Shown in pieces: positions 51,935 through 61,587 of a DNA stretch of 62,520 bases. Position numbers and translations under genes: made by a program. This DNA is from Priapulus caudatus (lineage: Eukaryota > Priapulida > Priapulimorpha > Priapulimorphida > Priapulidae), in NCBI RefSeq assembly GCF_000485595.1, contig NW_014577383.1, positions 1 to 62,520 of the forward strand, written 5' to 3'. Position 1 is the stretch's first letter, and each line of letters starts with the position of its first letter. The notes beneath the pieces were generated by a model. It saw only the letters and a list, made by a program, of their open reading frames with translations. It was not told where the DNA came from and did not search any database.

Positions 51935-54900
51935 GGAGGGAGGAGAGAGAGAGAGAGAAAAGGGAGTGAGAGGGAGAGAGAGTGTGAGAGAGAGGGGTGG
52001 ACCATGTATTTCTTGGAACATGTTATAAAAACCGCTATTTTGTCAGGGTTTGGGTTGGTCGCATTACTATGTTGAGTGCCGTTTTATGTTGACCACGTAA
52101 GAAAAACCACAAGGATTAATGTATCATCAGAATTGTTAATAATAGCCCACCTATGAACATAGTTGTCGGTTGACTGTATGTGCTGTCTTGATACTAGTAT
52201 GTGCCAAATTATTTACATCAGTCCGGTGTGGAGCAAGAAGTGAACAGGAACCAAAGTCGAGACATCCCTACCCAGGAGTCTGGTTCAGCATCTTCCACCC
52301 GGTATCCGTGGGAAGGGAACCGGCAAGGCATGGGCACCGACTTGGCCAAGGCTTGGGAAAGGGCGGTGGTAAGGCGGCGTAAAGGCTGCGGAAAGCGGCG
52401 CGGAAGAGCAGCGGGAAAGGCAGCGGCGTAGCGGCCAGCTTGCTACGGGAATGCAAAATCGAGCCGGACGCAGGTGAGTAGAGGAGACAGTGTAGTCTCT
52501 GTCCGCTAGATCAATACCTCCAGAGCGTGCGCGCGACGCATGTGTGGAAATGGCTACATGTAATGTATCTATAAATACATATGATATAATATATGCAATA
52601 TAATATTAGTATCTATATATATATAACTATATATTAATAACGTAATAAATAATGTGAATAATATTATGTATGTGACCTTGCTGCGTGTGGCATTAACGAT
52701 GAACGCGTCGTAACGTTGTAACGTGCTAGCTGCTCGTCGTCGATGTTCTATCCAGCCACATGTAAACCAGTCTCCTGCGCTGAACCCAGCCTCACGCGGC
52801 AGCGTGACATCGCCCGTCAGGAGACCGCCCTAACCTCGGATGATTCCTAACGAGCGATCAACATCGTCCATCTGATTGATTACCTGACGAGCAATCGTTT
52901 GTGTGTGCGTAGCTGCCTCACAGTCTTCCCACGCCGACGCTACACGATCGTTGATTTCAGATCAACAGGAGCCGAACACGAGCAGAGGGGCGGCGGCGTG
53001 CCGTGTCGAGCCGCAAAGGAAGGCGGCTGGCAGTGAAGGAGAACCGGGGAGGCGACGCGGCGGAAGGGGACGGCCGTCAGGTCAAGTCGGAGACGGTGCA
53101 CGGAGACGCCGCAGACGAAACGCAACAAGACAAGGTGAGCAGCATGCAGCAAGCAGCAGCAGCGAGCAGCAGCAGCGCGCATAGAAGGCAGGGCGTACTT
53201 TAGTACAGCAAGGCGTCAGCGGTGCCGCAGCTAGTAACGCAGTGTCCAGCGAGCGGCCAGTCGCAGCATAGTAGCAGCAGCAGCAGCCATGTAGTAACAG
53301 CGTAGCAGCAGCAGTAGTTAGTAACAGCATGGCGGCAGTCGCAGCAGTAGTCGGTAGTAGCAGCCAGCAGTCAGCATATTAACATCAGTGGGAGCAGTAG
53401 CACGTCAGCAGCACAGCAGCCAGCAGTAACATCAGTATGAGCAGTAGGTCAGTAGTACAGCCAGCGCAGCAGTAGCAGCAGCAGTAGTAACAGCAGCAGC
53501 AGCAGCAGCAGTAGTAGCAGCAGCAGCAGCAGCAGCGGTAGCAGCAGCAGCTGTAACTGATAACGCCCCTCTCCCTCCCGGGCGTCGGCGTTGACATGTC
53601 TCCGTGTGCGTCTGCTTTCAGTGTTCAAGTTGGACGAGCTGCGGTACGCGCTGCGGCCGACGCTGGAGACACTCTACAGGCAGGACCCGGAGTCGGTGCC
53701 CTTCCGCAACCCCGTCGACCCGATCAAGCTCAATATTCCCGTGAGTGGTGTGGACACGGAGGCAGCGGAGCGAGGGAGGGAGTGACTCTCCAGCTGATTG
53801 CTACTGAATTGTTAATGTTGTTATGGCGCGCACGTGTGAGAGATGGAAGGGGAAGGAGTGAGGGAGGGAGGGACAGAATGAGAGAGTAAGAGTGAGAGTG
53901 AGAGGGAAGTAGTGTAAGAGAGAGAGCGAGAGAGAGAGAGGGAGCGAGAGAGAAGGAAAGAGAGAGACTGAGAGAAAGAGCGAGAGAGAGAGAGAGAGAG
54001 AGATAGAGAGAGAGAGAAAGAGCGAGTGACGTAGGGAAAATTAATTGCTAGCCGGTGTATTTCGTGCTCAGCACTATCTAAAAGTCGTTAGCGGCAGCGC
54101 GTAATTAGAATGATGTCGGCACGTGTCCCGATGCACGTACATTGAATGTTTCAGGGAAAAAAATATAATTTATTTTTCGGGGGCTACTTTTCAAGCTCGC
54201 GTGCATGAAAATAGCACTCTAAAATTTGGTTTGCATTGAACTCTATGCAAATTTACGGGGGCTCTTTTTGGCATTTCGCTAAAATCGCCCCGAGCCCCCG
54301 TGTATTTTTTTCACTGGAATGTTTAATGATGAACATGTACAGGGCTTCTTCCTGTATCATCAGACTGACCACACATCGGTCCCATGCACATCAATGACTA
54401 TGTGGTCACTCGCACGTAGTGAGACCTTCATCCATCGTCGCGCGCAGATGCGAAAAATATCACGATGCGCAAACGCGCGATGAAAAATGCGCACACGAAC
54501 CACCGGATCGCGTTTTTCTTTAGGATATATATATATATATCCGTCGTCGTGCATAGACACGGAAAAAAATCCTGCGTCGCCGCTCACGATGCGCAAACGT
54601 GCGATGAAAAATGCGCAGACGACATCTCTGAGCAGACGTGTCAACGACCGAGTCGCTTATTTCTTCAGGATTACTTTGACATCGTGAAGAACCCGATGGA
54701 TCTGTCAACGATCAAGCGGCGGCTCGACACGGGCCAGTACCAGGACCCGTGGCAGTACGTCGACGACGTGTGGCTGATGTTCGACAACGCGTGGCTCTAC
54801 AACAAGAAGACGTCGCGCGTCTACCGCTTCTGCTCAAAGGTAACCAGCCGCCCGCGTTGTCGTGGTTACAGTTCTAATCCGCGTCGTCGTGATTACAGGT

Positions 54901-57900
54901 CTAATCCGCGTTGTCGTGGTTACAGTTCTAATCTGTGTTTTCATGGTTACACTTCTAATCCGGCGTTGTCGTGGTTACAGTTCTAATCCGCATTGCCGTG
55001 GTTACAGCTCGCGGAGGTGTTCGATCAGGAGATCGACCCAGTCATGCAGAGCCTCGGCTACTGCTGCGGCCACAAGTGGGTCTACCAGCCGCAGCCACTC
55101 TTCTGCTACGGCCAGAATCTCTGCACGATCCCGCGCGACGCCACCTACTGGAGTTACAGGAACAAGTACGCGTACTGCCAGAAGTGCTACAGCGAGCTGC
55201 CGGGAGAGAAGGTGACTCTGTGCGATGAGCCAGGACAGCCCACACTGTAAGTGTCACATTGTCACCGCGGGGGCGAGACGTCGCCGAATGCTCAGTCACG
55301 TGGTCGTCGTCGTTAAAGTGATTACGTCTCCGTAGATAGTAAAAACTAAAAAAAATATTTCCATTTTTTTCACAAAATGTAAGTAATTCTGTTCACTTTT
55401 TATGGTTAAATTGCTGCATTATACTTCCTGTCGCTTTTTCACAAAATGTAAGTAATTCTGTTCACTTTTTATGGTTAAATTGCTGCATTATACTTCCTAT
55501 TTTCCTATATTGTTTGATGTAAACATACAGTCGTGACTCATACATAGCCCATAGCAAGCAATTAATGTCAGGATCATAATATCAAATCGTCCAGGTTTTT
55601 TGGATTTGCTAACTAGTTGAGAAACAATCTTATCAGGTAACAATTTGACGATACGTTTAGTCCCGTTAGTACTTACTTTTAATGTAAAAAAATGGCAACA
55701 AAATTTTTACAAATATCACCATAGAAAATTCGTGACGTAGTCAATTTAACGTTTGTGTGATCGTACCTGCGTGCACGCGTGGCGTGTGTTATGCACGTGC
55801 GGTTAGTAGAAAACTCGAACGGCCGAATAAATGTTATTTCGAATGCTACACTTATGTTATGCAACACGTATGCTATGCAACACGTAACAAAATTATGCTA
55901 CGCAATACATATGCAATGCGCTCCTTGTACTGCTTATTGAGACGTCACATGCCTATGTGCATATTAATCGGGGCGGAGGTAATTTAAACGGGGCGTAAAC
56001 GATTGAAACAGGGGGGAGTTTTCCCAAACGGGGCGCGCGCGCCCCGATTGCGCAACGTAGGGAGAACCCTGATACATATTGATCCCCAGATTGAAAGAAC
56101 ATTTTCCTATTTCTTTGACTAAGCAAGAATTGAGCACTGTATTTTGTAAATCAATGGTAATAGTCCATTGTTCCACGTTTCGAAATTTGTCGAACGTCCG
56201 GCGGAATTTGTCTGTAATGAATCCGCCTGCGTGATAAGATGGAGGTGACCGCTCATCGTGAGAGTGAACGAGCATGTGTGTGTTGTGTGATAGGTGCCCA
56301 GGCTGCACAGCAGGCTCCACCCAGCACGTCTCAGCCCGCCCCGGCTCCGGGACCCGACCTGGAGCGCCGCGCCATGCAAGCACTCGGCATATCCTACCCA
56401 AGCAATATGAACTCGTCGCAGGCAGCGAGCAGCGCGGCGACGGTGGCGCCATCTCAGGCACCGCACCGGCCCGTACCTCCGTCGCCCAATACGCAGATGG
56501 GTGAGTGAACTTTGCAGGTCAAGTTTTCGATGTTTTGTGGCAAGGTGATTGTTGCCATGGGTTCAGCAGGGCCCCAGGGTGACCATTCCCTTCGAGACAG
56601 AGGCACCAAGGCAACTTGCACTGTATTAATGACTTCACGTATGACATGTACACAATTTTGAATTTATGGGAAGGGTGCACACGGCAAGCCAGGTGGGGCA
56701 GCCGCAAAGATTTATTGCCTTGGATATCATGAAGATTTTTGTGAAAGATTGGCAATTAAGGGGGCAACCACAGCCCTTGCTGTCAGCACCGTGGTAAAAT
56801 TTGATCACCGGAACAGCGACCGGTGAAAATAGAGCAGTTGCCGTCGTCCTCATTTTCGTCGTAGACTGAAAAGTCGTCGGCGCGTCGCAGTATCTGAGTG
56901 TCACAATGAGAGGCTGTAAACACAGTTGCATTCACAAACGATTTCAGGCGCGCATAGCTCTGGTAAATGGAGTATGTGCGAGGCACTGTTCATTTAGCAC
57001 GAAAACCGGCAGTAGAATCGTCGGAATCTGAGCACATCTTTTATTATGCCTGCGGCTAGAGGGATATTGATTATCTGCGCAGTTCTGTCTCGAGTTTTTA
57101 CCGGCGTCTTCTCTTCGTGTACTTTTTTTGATGTTGTACACAGCTATGCAGCTAACTGTGCGGAGGGTGTTTATAATGCTTGCCGCAGCCCTGTAACTGT
57201 TGCTTGTCTTTTTAATGAAGGTGGCTCAGTGCCGGATGTGGGACCGATCTCCTCATCAAGTCCCGAACTGCCGATGCCAACGCCGCCGGCGAGTATGCAG
57301 CCCCCTCTGCTGGCCACGGCTGCGTCAAGCAGCGTCTCTTCTGTGGAGGGCACAGTCGGTAAGCACACTGTTCTATGATGCAGCCCGACGGGGATGTGGG
57401 AGTCCGTGTGCCACTGTGATGTAGCCCGACGGGGATGTGGGAGTTCGTGTGCCATTCGGGTGTAGCTCGGCTGGGATATGGGAGTCCGTGTGCCACTGTG
57501 ATGCAGCCCAACAGGGATGTGGGAGTCCCGTGTGCCACTGTGATTTGTTAGTGTGTGATTTAGTCGAGATTTGTAGATTTAAAAGTGAATTGCTTAGTCA
57601 ACATTTTTCACAAACAGTGTTAGGATTCTAGTAGGGGATCATTCTGCTCCAATCATGTAAGGTAGGAGTCCGTTTTCCCTGTATCAACCGGGAGAGGCAC
57701 AACTCGGCTCTGATAATCATTGCCCTAGTGTGATAGGAAGTTAAGAACGACCAGCTAGAACTGGAGCCGTAAGTATTGCGTGGCGTGCCACCATGTGGCG
57801 CACACATCTCTACTCCGTACAGAATTTCCGTGCGCCGCGAGGGGACAGTCACATTTGTGTCACCGGGAGCAACCCTGCTGTAGCGGTTAGACGTTCCAGT

Positions 57901-60900
57901 TTGCTTGTCCAGTCCTGACTATTGACCATTAAGAATCGGTAGTTTTTATAATCGTGCATTCTTCTATGCCATCATTAGATTAGCACCACCTTGCAATGCT
58001 ACAATGTGTGTCGATCGTGCTTTCTCTTTCTCTCCTGTCTCTTCTATTATCCCTCACTCTCTCATTCTCTAGTATCTCTCTCTCTCTAAGATGTCTAAGA
58101 AAATTTTTTAAGATTATCTGGGGAATATGAGAATAACAAGAGTAAGCAGTGTCTGGACGGCTCTTCTAACGAATCTTCGACATTTCAGGTTCGTTGACTG
58201 CCAGGAATGCGGTCGCAAGCTGCATCGAGTCTGCGTGCTCTACATGACGCAAATATACCCCAACGGGTGAGTGATGTCCATCTATAACTTCTCATCTAGA
58301 TGGGGAGGGGGGACCTAACACGTGACAATAACCCCAGGGACCCTGACCTCCCCCACAGGGTCCTCGGATAATAAGTGGGTTATTCGTCGAAGCAGCAGTA
58401 CTGGCAGTCGGTCTTTCGCAAAAAAAAAGCTAATCACTAACGCTTTAGTAATCTTGTACCATGACTTACATGCTGTGAATTTCTTCTCTCTGCGCAGGTT
58501 CACGTGTTCTGGCTGCTTGAAGGCCTTAGGTAGACCAAAGAAGGATAATAAATTCTCGGCGAAACGTAAGTCGATGGCGGGAGAGGGACGAGGCGACATT
58601 TAACGAGAGATTCGATTTCACGGTTGTTAAGTCGCGATGCTGAGTAATACCACGTGTGTGCGTGTACGTCAGCGGTGGTGCAATACCGGTGGCTCACGAT
58701 AAGATCCGTATCGCGATTCACCTTTCACATAATTATTTTATCATAACGATATGGATTTTATTCGGTAGAGTATCAATAGGTGTATCGCGAATGGTCGAAC
58801 GTATCGATACGTGTATCGATAAGGTTTGTATCGCCCTTAAATCGATATATCGGATGAATCATCCCACCCCTATTAGAAGCCTTTATATAATGGTGTCAGT
58901 ATCAACTATATAGTGTAGTCAGGGAAACCACTACTATATACACGCCCTCATCGTACGGCGCAAGAGGGGTACTATTGCAAGCCCAGTTGTTGCTACTGTC
59001 ATGTGCAGCTACGCTCGTGTAAACTACATGCTTACAATAGGAAGCTTGTGTCCCAGCCTCCTAATGTACGTTGTGTGCAGTTGTACGGGGTTTCTTCTGA
59101 GGGAAAATTAGACAAAGGAGGTAATTAATGGCCAGTTAGGGGAAAAAACGCGCATAATTTAACAAAATTAATGATAATTTACATACTATGAGCTTCCCTG
59201 ACTCTACAGGAGCATTCTGACAACAGCGATGTTAAATTTGACAACGGTGGTGCACCACTGTGCCTCTTACGTATAAGCAACCCTGTTGTGAGCGCTGTGT
59301 GAGAGAGGGAGGCGTTAATCGGTCGCCTCATCGCGTGCGTGTCTCCCGCAGGATTGCCCGCCAACAAGCTGAGCATGTTCCTGGAGAATCGCGTCAACAA
59401 CTTCCTGCACAAGAACGGGGCGGGCGCCGGCGACGTGACGATACGCGTCGTCTCCAGCAGCGACAAGGTCGTCGAGGTCAAGTCGGGAATGAAAACCAGG
59501 TAGGGGGCGCTGCGTTTGCGCCACGGAAGGCGAGCGTCGCTTGCGCGGGCGTCAGCGCGGGCTTTCACTGTGGCTTTGTGCGACACCAGTCGTGGTGCTG
59601 CGATGCGAATAATGCCGGTTACAGTGTGATACCTGTGAGTAACAGTCACGGAATTTGTCACAGTGTTTGCGCTTAATGCATTCACGAGCGTCACAAACCA
59701 TCGAATTAATTATTGTAGCAAAATTTTAGTTATTGCCCGAAGGAGGGCGCCACATGTGATAACTGGCGGCTACTCTACGTCTTGCCGTCGCTCGACGAAT
59801 CACGATCTTCGTACGTTCGGCAGATACTCTGACGACAACGCATTCCCGGAGATGTTCCCCTACAGGACGAAAGCACTGTTCGCTTTTGAGGAGATAGATG
59901 GCGTTGACGTCTGCTTCTTCGGCATGCACGTGCAGGAGTACGGCTCGCATTGTTCCCAGCCGAACACCAGGTGCGTGAACGCTGATCAGCGAAACTCGAT
60001 CTATCCTATAGTCTATTGTGTCTATAGTTAATAGTTAGTAGGGCGATACTTACCTATGATACTAGGATGATAGTAGGGTAGCTCAGTGTATGATCAGTAT
60101 CACGATGCTTCCCTACCTGGCAAACTGTACACTCAATCGGGAGGACTCTACCAATCATGCGAACGCTTACAAATTGTTTTCGTGGAGCGCTTATATTAGT
60201 GAAATGCTAAAAGCTATGGAATTGTGAATTGTGTTATGTTTCTTCTACGCTACTAAATGAAACTGGTTTTAGTCAGAAGAGTATCGATACGTGTATCATC
60301 AAGGTTTTGTATCGCGATACATCGATATATATCGATGAATTGTCCCACCCCTAGTGGATACCACTACCTGATGGGACCAGTATCAACTATATAGGAAGGT
60401 GGTGGTGCGATTTAGGTATACGCAGTTCCTACGTAGAGTACCTAGGTCTACTTAGGTAGACTTAGGTGTACTTAGGTACACTGATAGAGAGACACAGTGG
60501 TGTCAGTGTGAGTTGTGTTTTCACACTGACCTTCGACTGAGCTTGTTGCGTTTCAGGCGCGTGTACGTCTCCTATCTGGACAGCGTCCACTTCTTCACGC
60601 CGCGTGAGTTTCGGACGGCGGTGTACCACGAGATTCTCATCGGCTATCTCGACTTCTGCAAGCAGATGGGGTGAGTGTTGCTCCTGCTGCCCTCTCTCTC
60701 TCTTTCTTTCTCTCTCATTCTCTCTCGCTCTCTGTCTGAGGGCGGTTACTGTACCAGTGTCACACCGTAACACTCGTCTGTGCGGTTGCAGGATGGTGTG
60801 GGCGCACATATGGGCCTGCCCGCCCAGCGAGGGGGACGACTACATATTCCACTGCCATCCCATCGAGCAGAAGATTCCGAAGCCAAAGCGCCTGCAGGAC

Positions 60901-61423
60901 TGGTATCGCAAGATGCTGGACAAGGGCACGATGGAACGCGTCGTCGTCGACTACAAGGTAAGAGCCGGCGTATGCAGCAGCATCACAGGTCACGGTGACG
61001 ATCCTTCTCCGTGTCCGTGTCGCGATGTGTCGGTGGGTGGTTTAGATTGGTTCGCGTGTCGCGGTCTATCATCTCACTTTGTGTCTCGCGATGTGTTTTG
61101 TCGCGTCCCGTGACTTGTCTTGCTTCTCGTCTCACGACGCGTCTCGCCGCCTGCCTCGCAATGCGCCTCGTCTCTTGCCTCGCCTCGTGTCTCACTGCGC
61201 GCCTTCTCGTCTCTCGTAGGACATCCTCAAGGACGCGATGGACAACAACGTGCAGTCGGCCGCCGAGCTGCCGTACTTCGACGGCGACTTCTGGCCGAAC
61301 GTGTTCGAGGAGAGCATCCGCGAGCTGGAGCAGGAGGAGGAAGAGCAGCGGAAGCGCGAAGCTGCAGAGGCAGCGATGGCAGCCGTCACCGAGAACGGGG
61401 AGTGCGAGACGGAGAGCCAGGAG
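41822..61423 (+). CDS. CREBBP: CBP/p300 histone acetyltransferase and coactivator gene, 3' end outside window
   Basis: Single CBP/p300 orthologue, a nuclear lysine acetyltransferase and transcriptional coactivator. It starts at ATG 41822 ([14 protein letters not shown], matching the family N-terminus, then [15 protein letters not shown]). In-place exons: 41822-41915, 42213-42931, 43445-43621, 44107-44362, 44736-44849, 47474-47534, 49920-50052, 50868-51217, 51688-51811, 53622-53740, 54669-54839, 55008-55246, about 57734-57768, 58189-58266, 58498-58565, 59352-59499, 59824-59970, 60557-60670, 60792-60957, 61220-61423. Domains in order are TAZ1, KIX, linker, bromodomain, RING/PHD and HAT. Several exons are intact only in displaced blocks (39,227-40,341; 56,078-57,733; 61,588-62,520). 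ZZ, TAZ2 and the NCBD are not in the window. As assembled, the reading frame is broken in the in-place noisy copies. Confidence 0.93.
42213..43621 (+). CDS. CREBBP: CBP N-terminal disordered region exons
   Basis: Two exons (42213-42931, 43445-43621) encode a Gly/Ser/Asn/Pro-rich, low-complexity stretch after the [10 protein letters not shown] motif. Vertebrate CBP has its nuclear-receptor-interaction region here, but I see no clear LxxLL motif. Both exon ends are phase 0 and join TAZ1 at 44107. Confidence 0.85.
43683..43880. repeat. About 45-bp intronic tandem repeat
   Basis: Four units of the type GGGTACTAGCAATGTCTAAG...GATTCTGTACTGG in the CBP intron before TAZ1. Confidence 0.8.
44107..44849 (+). 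CDS. CREBBP: CBP TAZ1 zinc-finger domain, two exons
   Basis: Exons 44107-44362 and 44736-44849, joined in phase 1. TAZ1 binds activation domains such as those of HIF-1alpha and CITED2. It shows [47 protein letters not shown] and [13 protein letters not shown] followed by CPVCLPLK, so all three HCCC zinc sites are present. After the second exon the intron contains a GTGC microsatellite (about 44,862-44,912) and an AT tract. Confidence 0.95.
45000..46693 (+). other. CREBBP: Indel-rich in-place copy of the CBP TAZ1-KIX linker block
   Basis: Same sequence as 56,078-57,733 but with frequent small indels. It holds broken versions of two exons (about 45,231-45,456 and 46,231-46,361). The position between TAZ1 and KIX is the correct one for the gene. 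The frameshifts would destroy the protein, yet the clean copy is fully open, which points to sequence error rather than pseudogene decay. Confidence 0.7.
46694..47105. repeat. About 51-bp minisatellite
   Basis: Around eight imperfect units containing CGCCTTAACGTAAGCAGCGA and ACCTCTGCATTTGAGATATC. Indels between units look partly like sequencing error. It lies in the intron before KIX. Confidence 0.75.
47474..47534 (+). CDS. CREBBP: CBP KIX domain, first exon
   Basis: Encodes [13 protein letters not shown], the start of the KIX three-helix domain that binds phosphorylated CREB and MLL. The residues just before (expected RKxWHE) are garbled, consistent with the local error rate. It ends in phase 2 (CT), which pairs with the G that begins the intact KIX exon at 61965. 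Confidence 0.7.
47550..48520. repeat. CA-rich minisatellite
   Basis: Irregular units of ACTCACACAGGCTTACACACACTAC type, about 30-35 bp long, with much length noise, in a KIX intron. Open frames here are Thr/His repeats without coding value. Confidence 0.75.
48530..49470 (+). other. CREBBP: Indel-rich in-place copy of KIX exon 2 and flanks
   Basis: Same as 61,588-62,520 but frameshifted. The exon (about 48,932-49,050) should encode [15 protein letters not shown]...[12 protein letters not shown] but has several indels. It is in the correct order between KIX exons 1 and 3. Confidence 0.7.
49920..50052 (+). CDS. CREBBP: CBP KIX domain, last exon
   Basis: Encodes [20 protein letters not shown], helix 3 of KIX, nearly identical to vertebrate CBP, then a Pro/Gln-rich tail. 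It starts in phase 0 as required by the intact exon ending at 62082 and leaves in phase 1 for exon 50868. Confidence 0.95.
50190..50522. repeat. CAGG/CAGA tetranucleotide microsatellite
   Basis: About 330 bp of GGCAGGCAGACAGGCA-type repeats in a CBP intron. Open in several frames (Gln-Ala-Gly-Arg runs on plus, Cys-Leu-Pro-Ala on minus), but this is a consequence of composition. Confidence 0.9.
50648..50800. repeat. About 85-bp intronic tandem repeat
   Basis: Two and a fraction copies of a unit starting GTCTAACGAATCGAACACAC and containing TGCACGAGTGCATCATCGAG. Confidence 0.75.
50868..51811 (+). CDS. CREBBP: CBP KIX-bromodomain linker exons
   Basis: Exons 50868-51217 (Gly/Ser/Thr/Val-rich, 116 codons) and 51688-51811 (Gln-rich, [12 protein letters not shown]). 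No folded domain; the family has a disordered linker here. The second ends in phase 1 at a GTGAGT donor, while the next known exon (39336) begins in phase 0. A small exon is therefore unseen or an upstream in-frame donor is used. Confidence 0.8.
51886..51990. repeat. (GA)n microsatellite
   Basis: GAGA run in a CBP intron; a second GA-rich tract is at 53,870-54,030. Confidence 0.9.
52098..53135 (+). other. CREBBP: Indel-rich in-place copy of the two lysine-rich CBP exons
   Basis: Copy of 39,227-40,340 with many single-base indels. Broken versions of the exons lie at about 52,223-52,473 and 52,964-53,132. It is followed by AGC-rich sequence up to about 53,560. Confidence 0.75.
53133..53560. 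repeat. AGC/AGT trinucleotide-rich intron
   Basis: Interrupted CAG/TAG repeats over about 430 bp in the intron before the first bromodomain exon. A related CAG run is at 40,280-40,340 and another at 61,478-61,585. Confidence 0.85.
53622..55246 (+). CDS. CREBBP: CBP bromodomain and start of RING, three exons
   Basis: Exons 53622-53740 ([20 protein letters not shown]), 54669-54839 ([20 protein letters not shown] ... [13 protein letters not shown]) and 55008-55246 ([19 protein letters not shown] ... [10 protein letters not shown]). This is the acetyl-lysine reader with its ZA loop and the conserved Asn in YNKKTS. The last exon enters the CBP-type RING with paired cysteines. The first join to 40278 is phase-correct. 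The last exon ends in phase 2, and the short following piece (about ten residues in vertebrates) is missing. Confidence 0.95.
54840..55007 (+). repeat. Intron made of tandem repeats ending in a splice acceptor
   Basis: The whole 168-bp bromodomain intron after its first bases consists of about six units of 27-31 bp. Each has GTTCTAATCCGCGTTGTCG and ends GTGGTTACAG. The last GGTTACAG is the acceptor used at 55008, so several decoy acceptors exist. Confidence 0.8.
55367..55499. repeat. 69-bp intronic tandem duplication
   Basis: Two near-identical copies of a unit starting TTTTCACAAAATGTAAGTAA. Confidence 0.85.
55965..56073. mobile_element. 107-bp dispersed repeat, copy 2
   Basis: Near-identical to 17,730-17,836 and ending GGAGAACCCTGAT. 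It sits exactly at the left border of the displaced CBP block 56,078-57,733, as expected if a contig ended in a repeat. Confidence 0.6.
56078..57733 (+). other. CREBBP: Displaced intact block: CBP exons between TAZ1 and KIX
   Basis: Exons 56294-56500 ([20 protein letters not shown], with [17 protein letters not shown]) and 57221-57358 ([15 protein letters not shown]). Both are open and phase-compatible: 44849 to 56294 in phase 1, 56500 to 57221 in phase 1, 57358 to 47474 in phase 1. The block interrupts the RING/PHD part of the gene, so it cannot be spliced productively where it lies. Its indel-rich twin is at 45,000-46,693. Confidence 0.75.
57734..58565 (+). CDS. CREBBP: CBP PHD/RING exons
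   Basis: Exon end at 57734-57768 (KNDQLELEP; its beginning is cut by the block junction), 58189-58266 ([19 protein letters not shown]) and 58498-58565 ([20 protein letters not shown]). The PHD zinc ligands C-x2-C, H-x2-C and C-x2-C are present. This module packs against the HAT and restrains its activity in p300. Confidence 0.9.
58788..58872. mobile_element. Dispersed repeat, hAT-like end, copy 1
   Basis: TATCGATACGTGTATCGATA ... ATCGATATATCGGATGAATC followed by CCCACCCCTA. A related copy at 60,279-60,353 ends with the same CCCACCCCTA word. The GGGGTGGG-type end recalls hAT family ends, but no full element is delimited. Confidence 0.45.
59352..61423 (+). CDS. CREBBP: CBP histone acetyltransferase domain, five exons
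   Basis: Exons 59352-59499, 59824-59970, 60557-60670, 60792-60957 and 61220-61423, all phase-consistent. Landmarks are [79 protein letters not shown], then [20 protein letters not shown]. The acetyl-CoA and catalytic residues known from p300 (Asp/Ser in YLDS, Arg and Tyr in RTAVYHE, Trp in IWACPP, Tyr in WYRKML) are conserved, so the enzyme should be active. The autoinhibitory loop region between YNKVEV-like and EYG segments is short. The following ZZ domain is not in the window. Confidence 0.95.
60279..60353. mobile_element. Dispersed repeat, hAT-like end, copy 2
   Basis: Same words as 58,788-58,872 (AGTATCGATACGTGTATC ... CCCACCCCTA), in the next-but-one CBP intron. Confidence 0.45.
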
Positions 61424-61477
61424 GTGGGTGGTGGTGCCGCGCGGAGCATTGTGTAGGCGGAGAGAGATGTCAGTAGC

Positions 61478-61585
61478 AGCAGCAGCAGCAGTAGCAGTAG
61501 TGATAGTAGCAGCAGCAGCAGCAGCAGTAGTAATAGTAGTATTAGTAGTAGTAGTAGTAGTAGCAGTAGCAGCAGCAGCAGCAGA
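61478..61585. repeat. AGC/AGT trinucleotide repeat
   Basis: (AGC)n/(AGT)n tract directly before the displaced block beginning near 61,588. The contig probably broke at this repeat. Confidence 0.85.
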
Positions 61586-61587
61586 CA

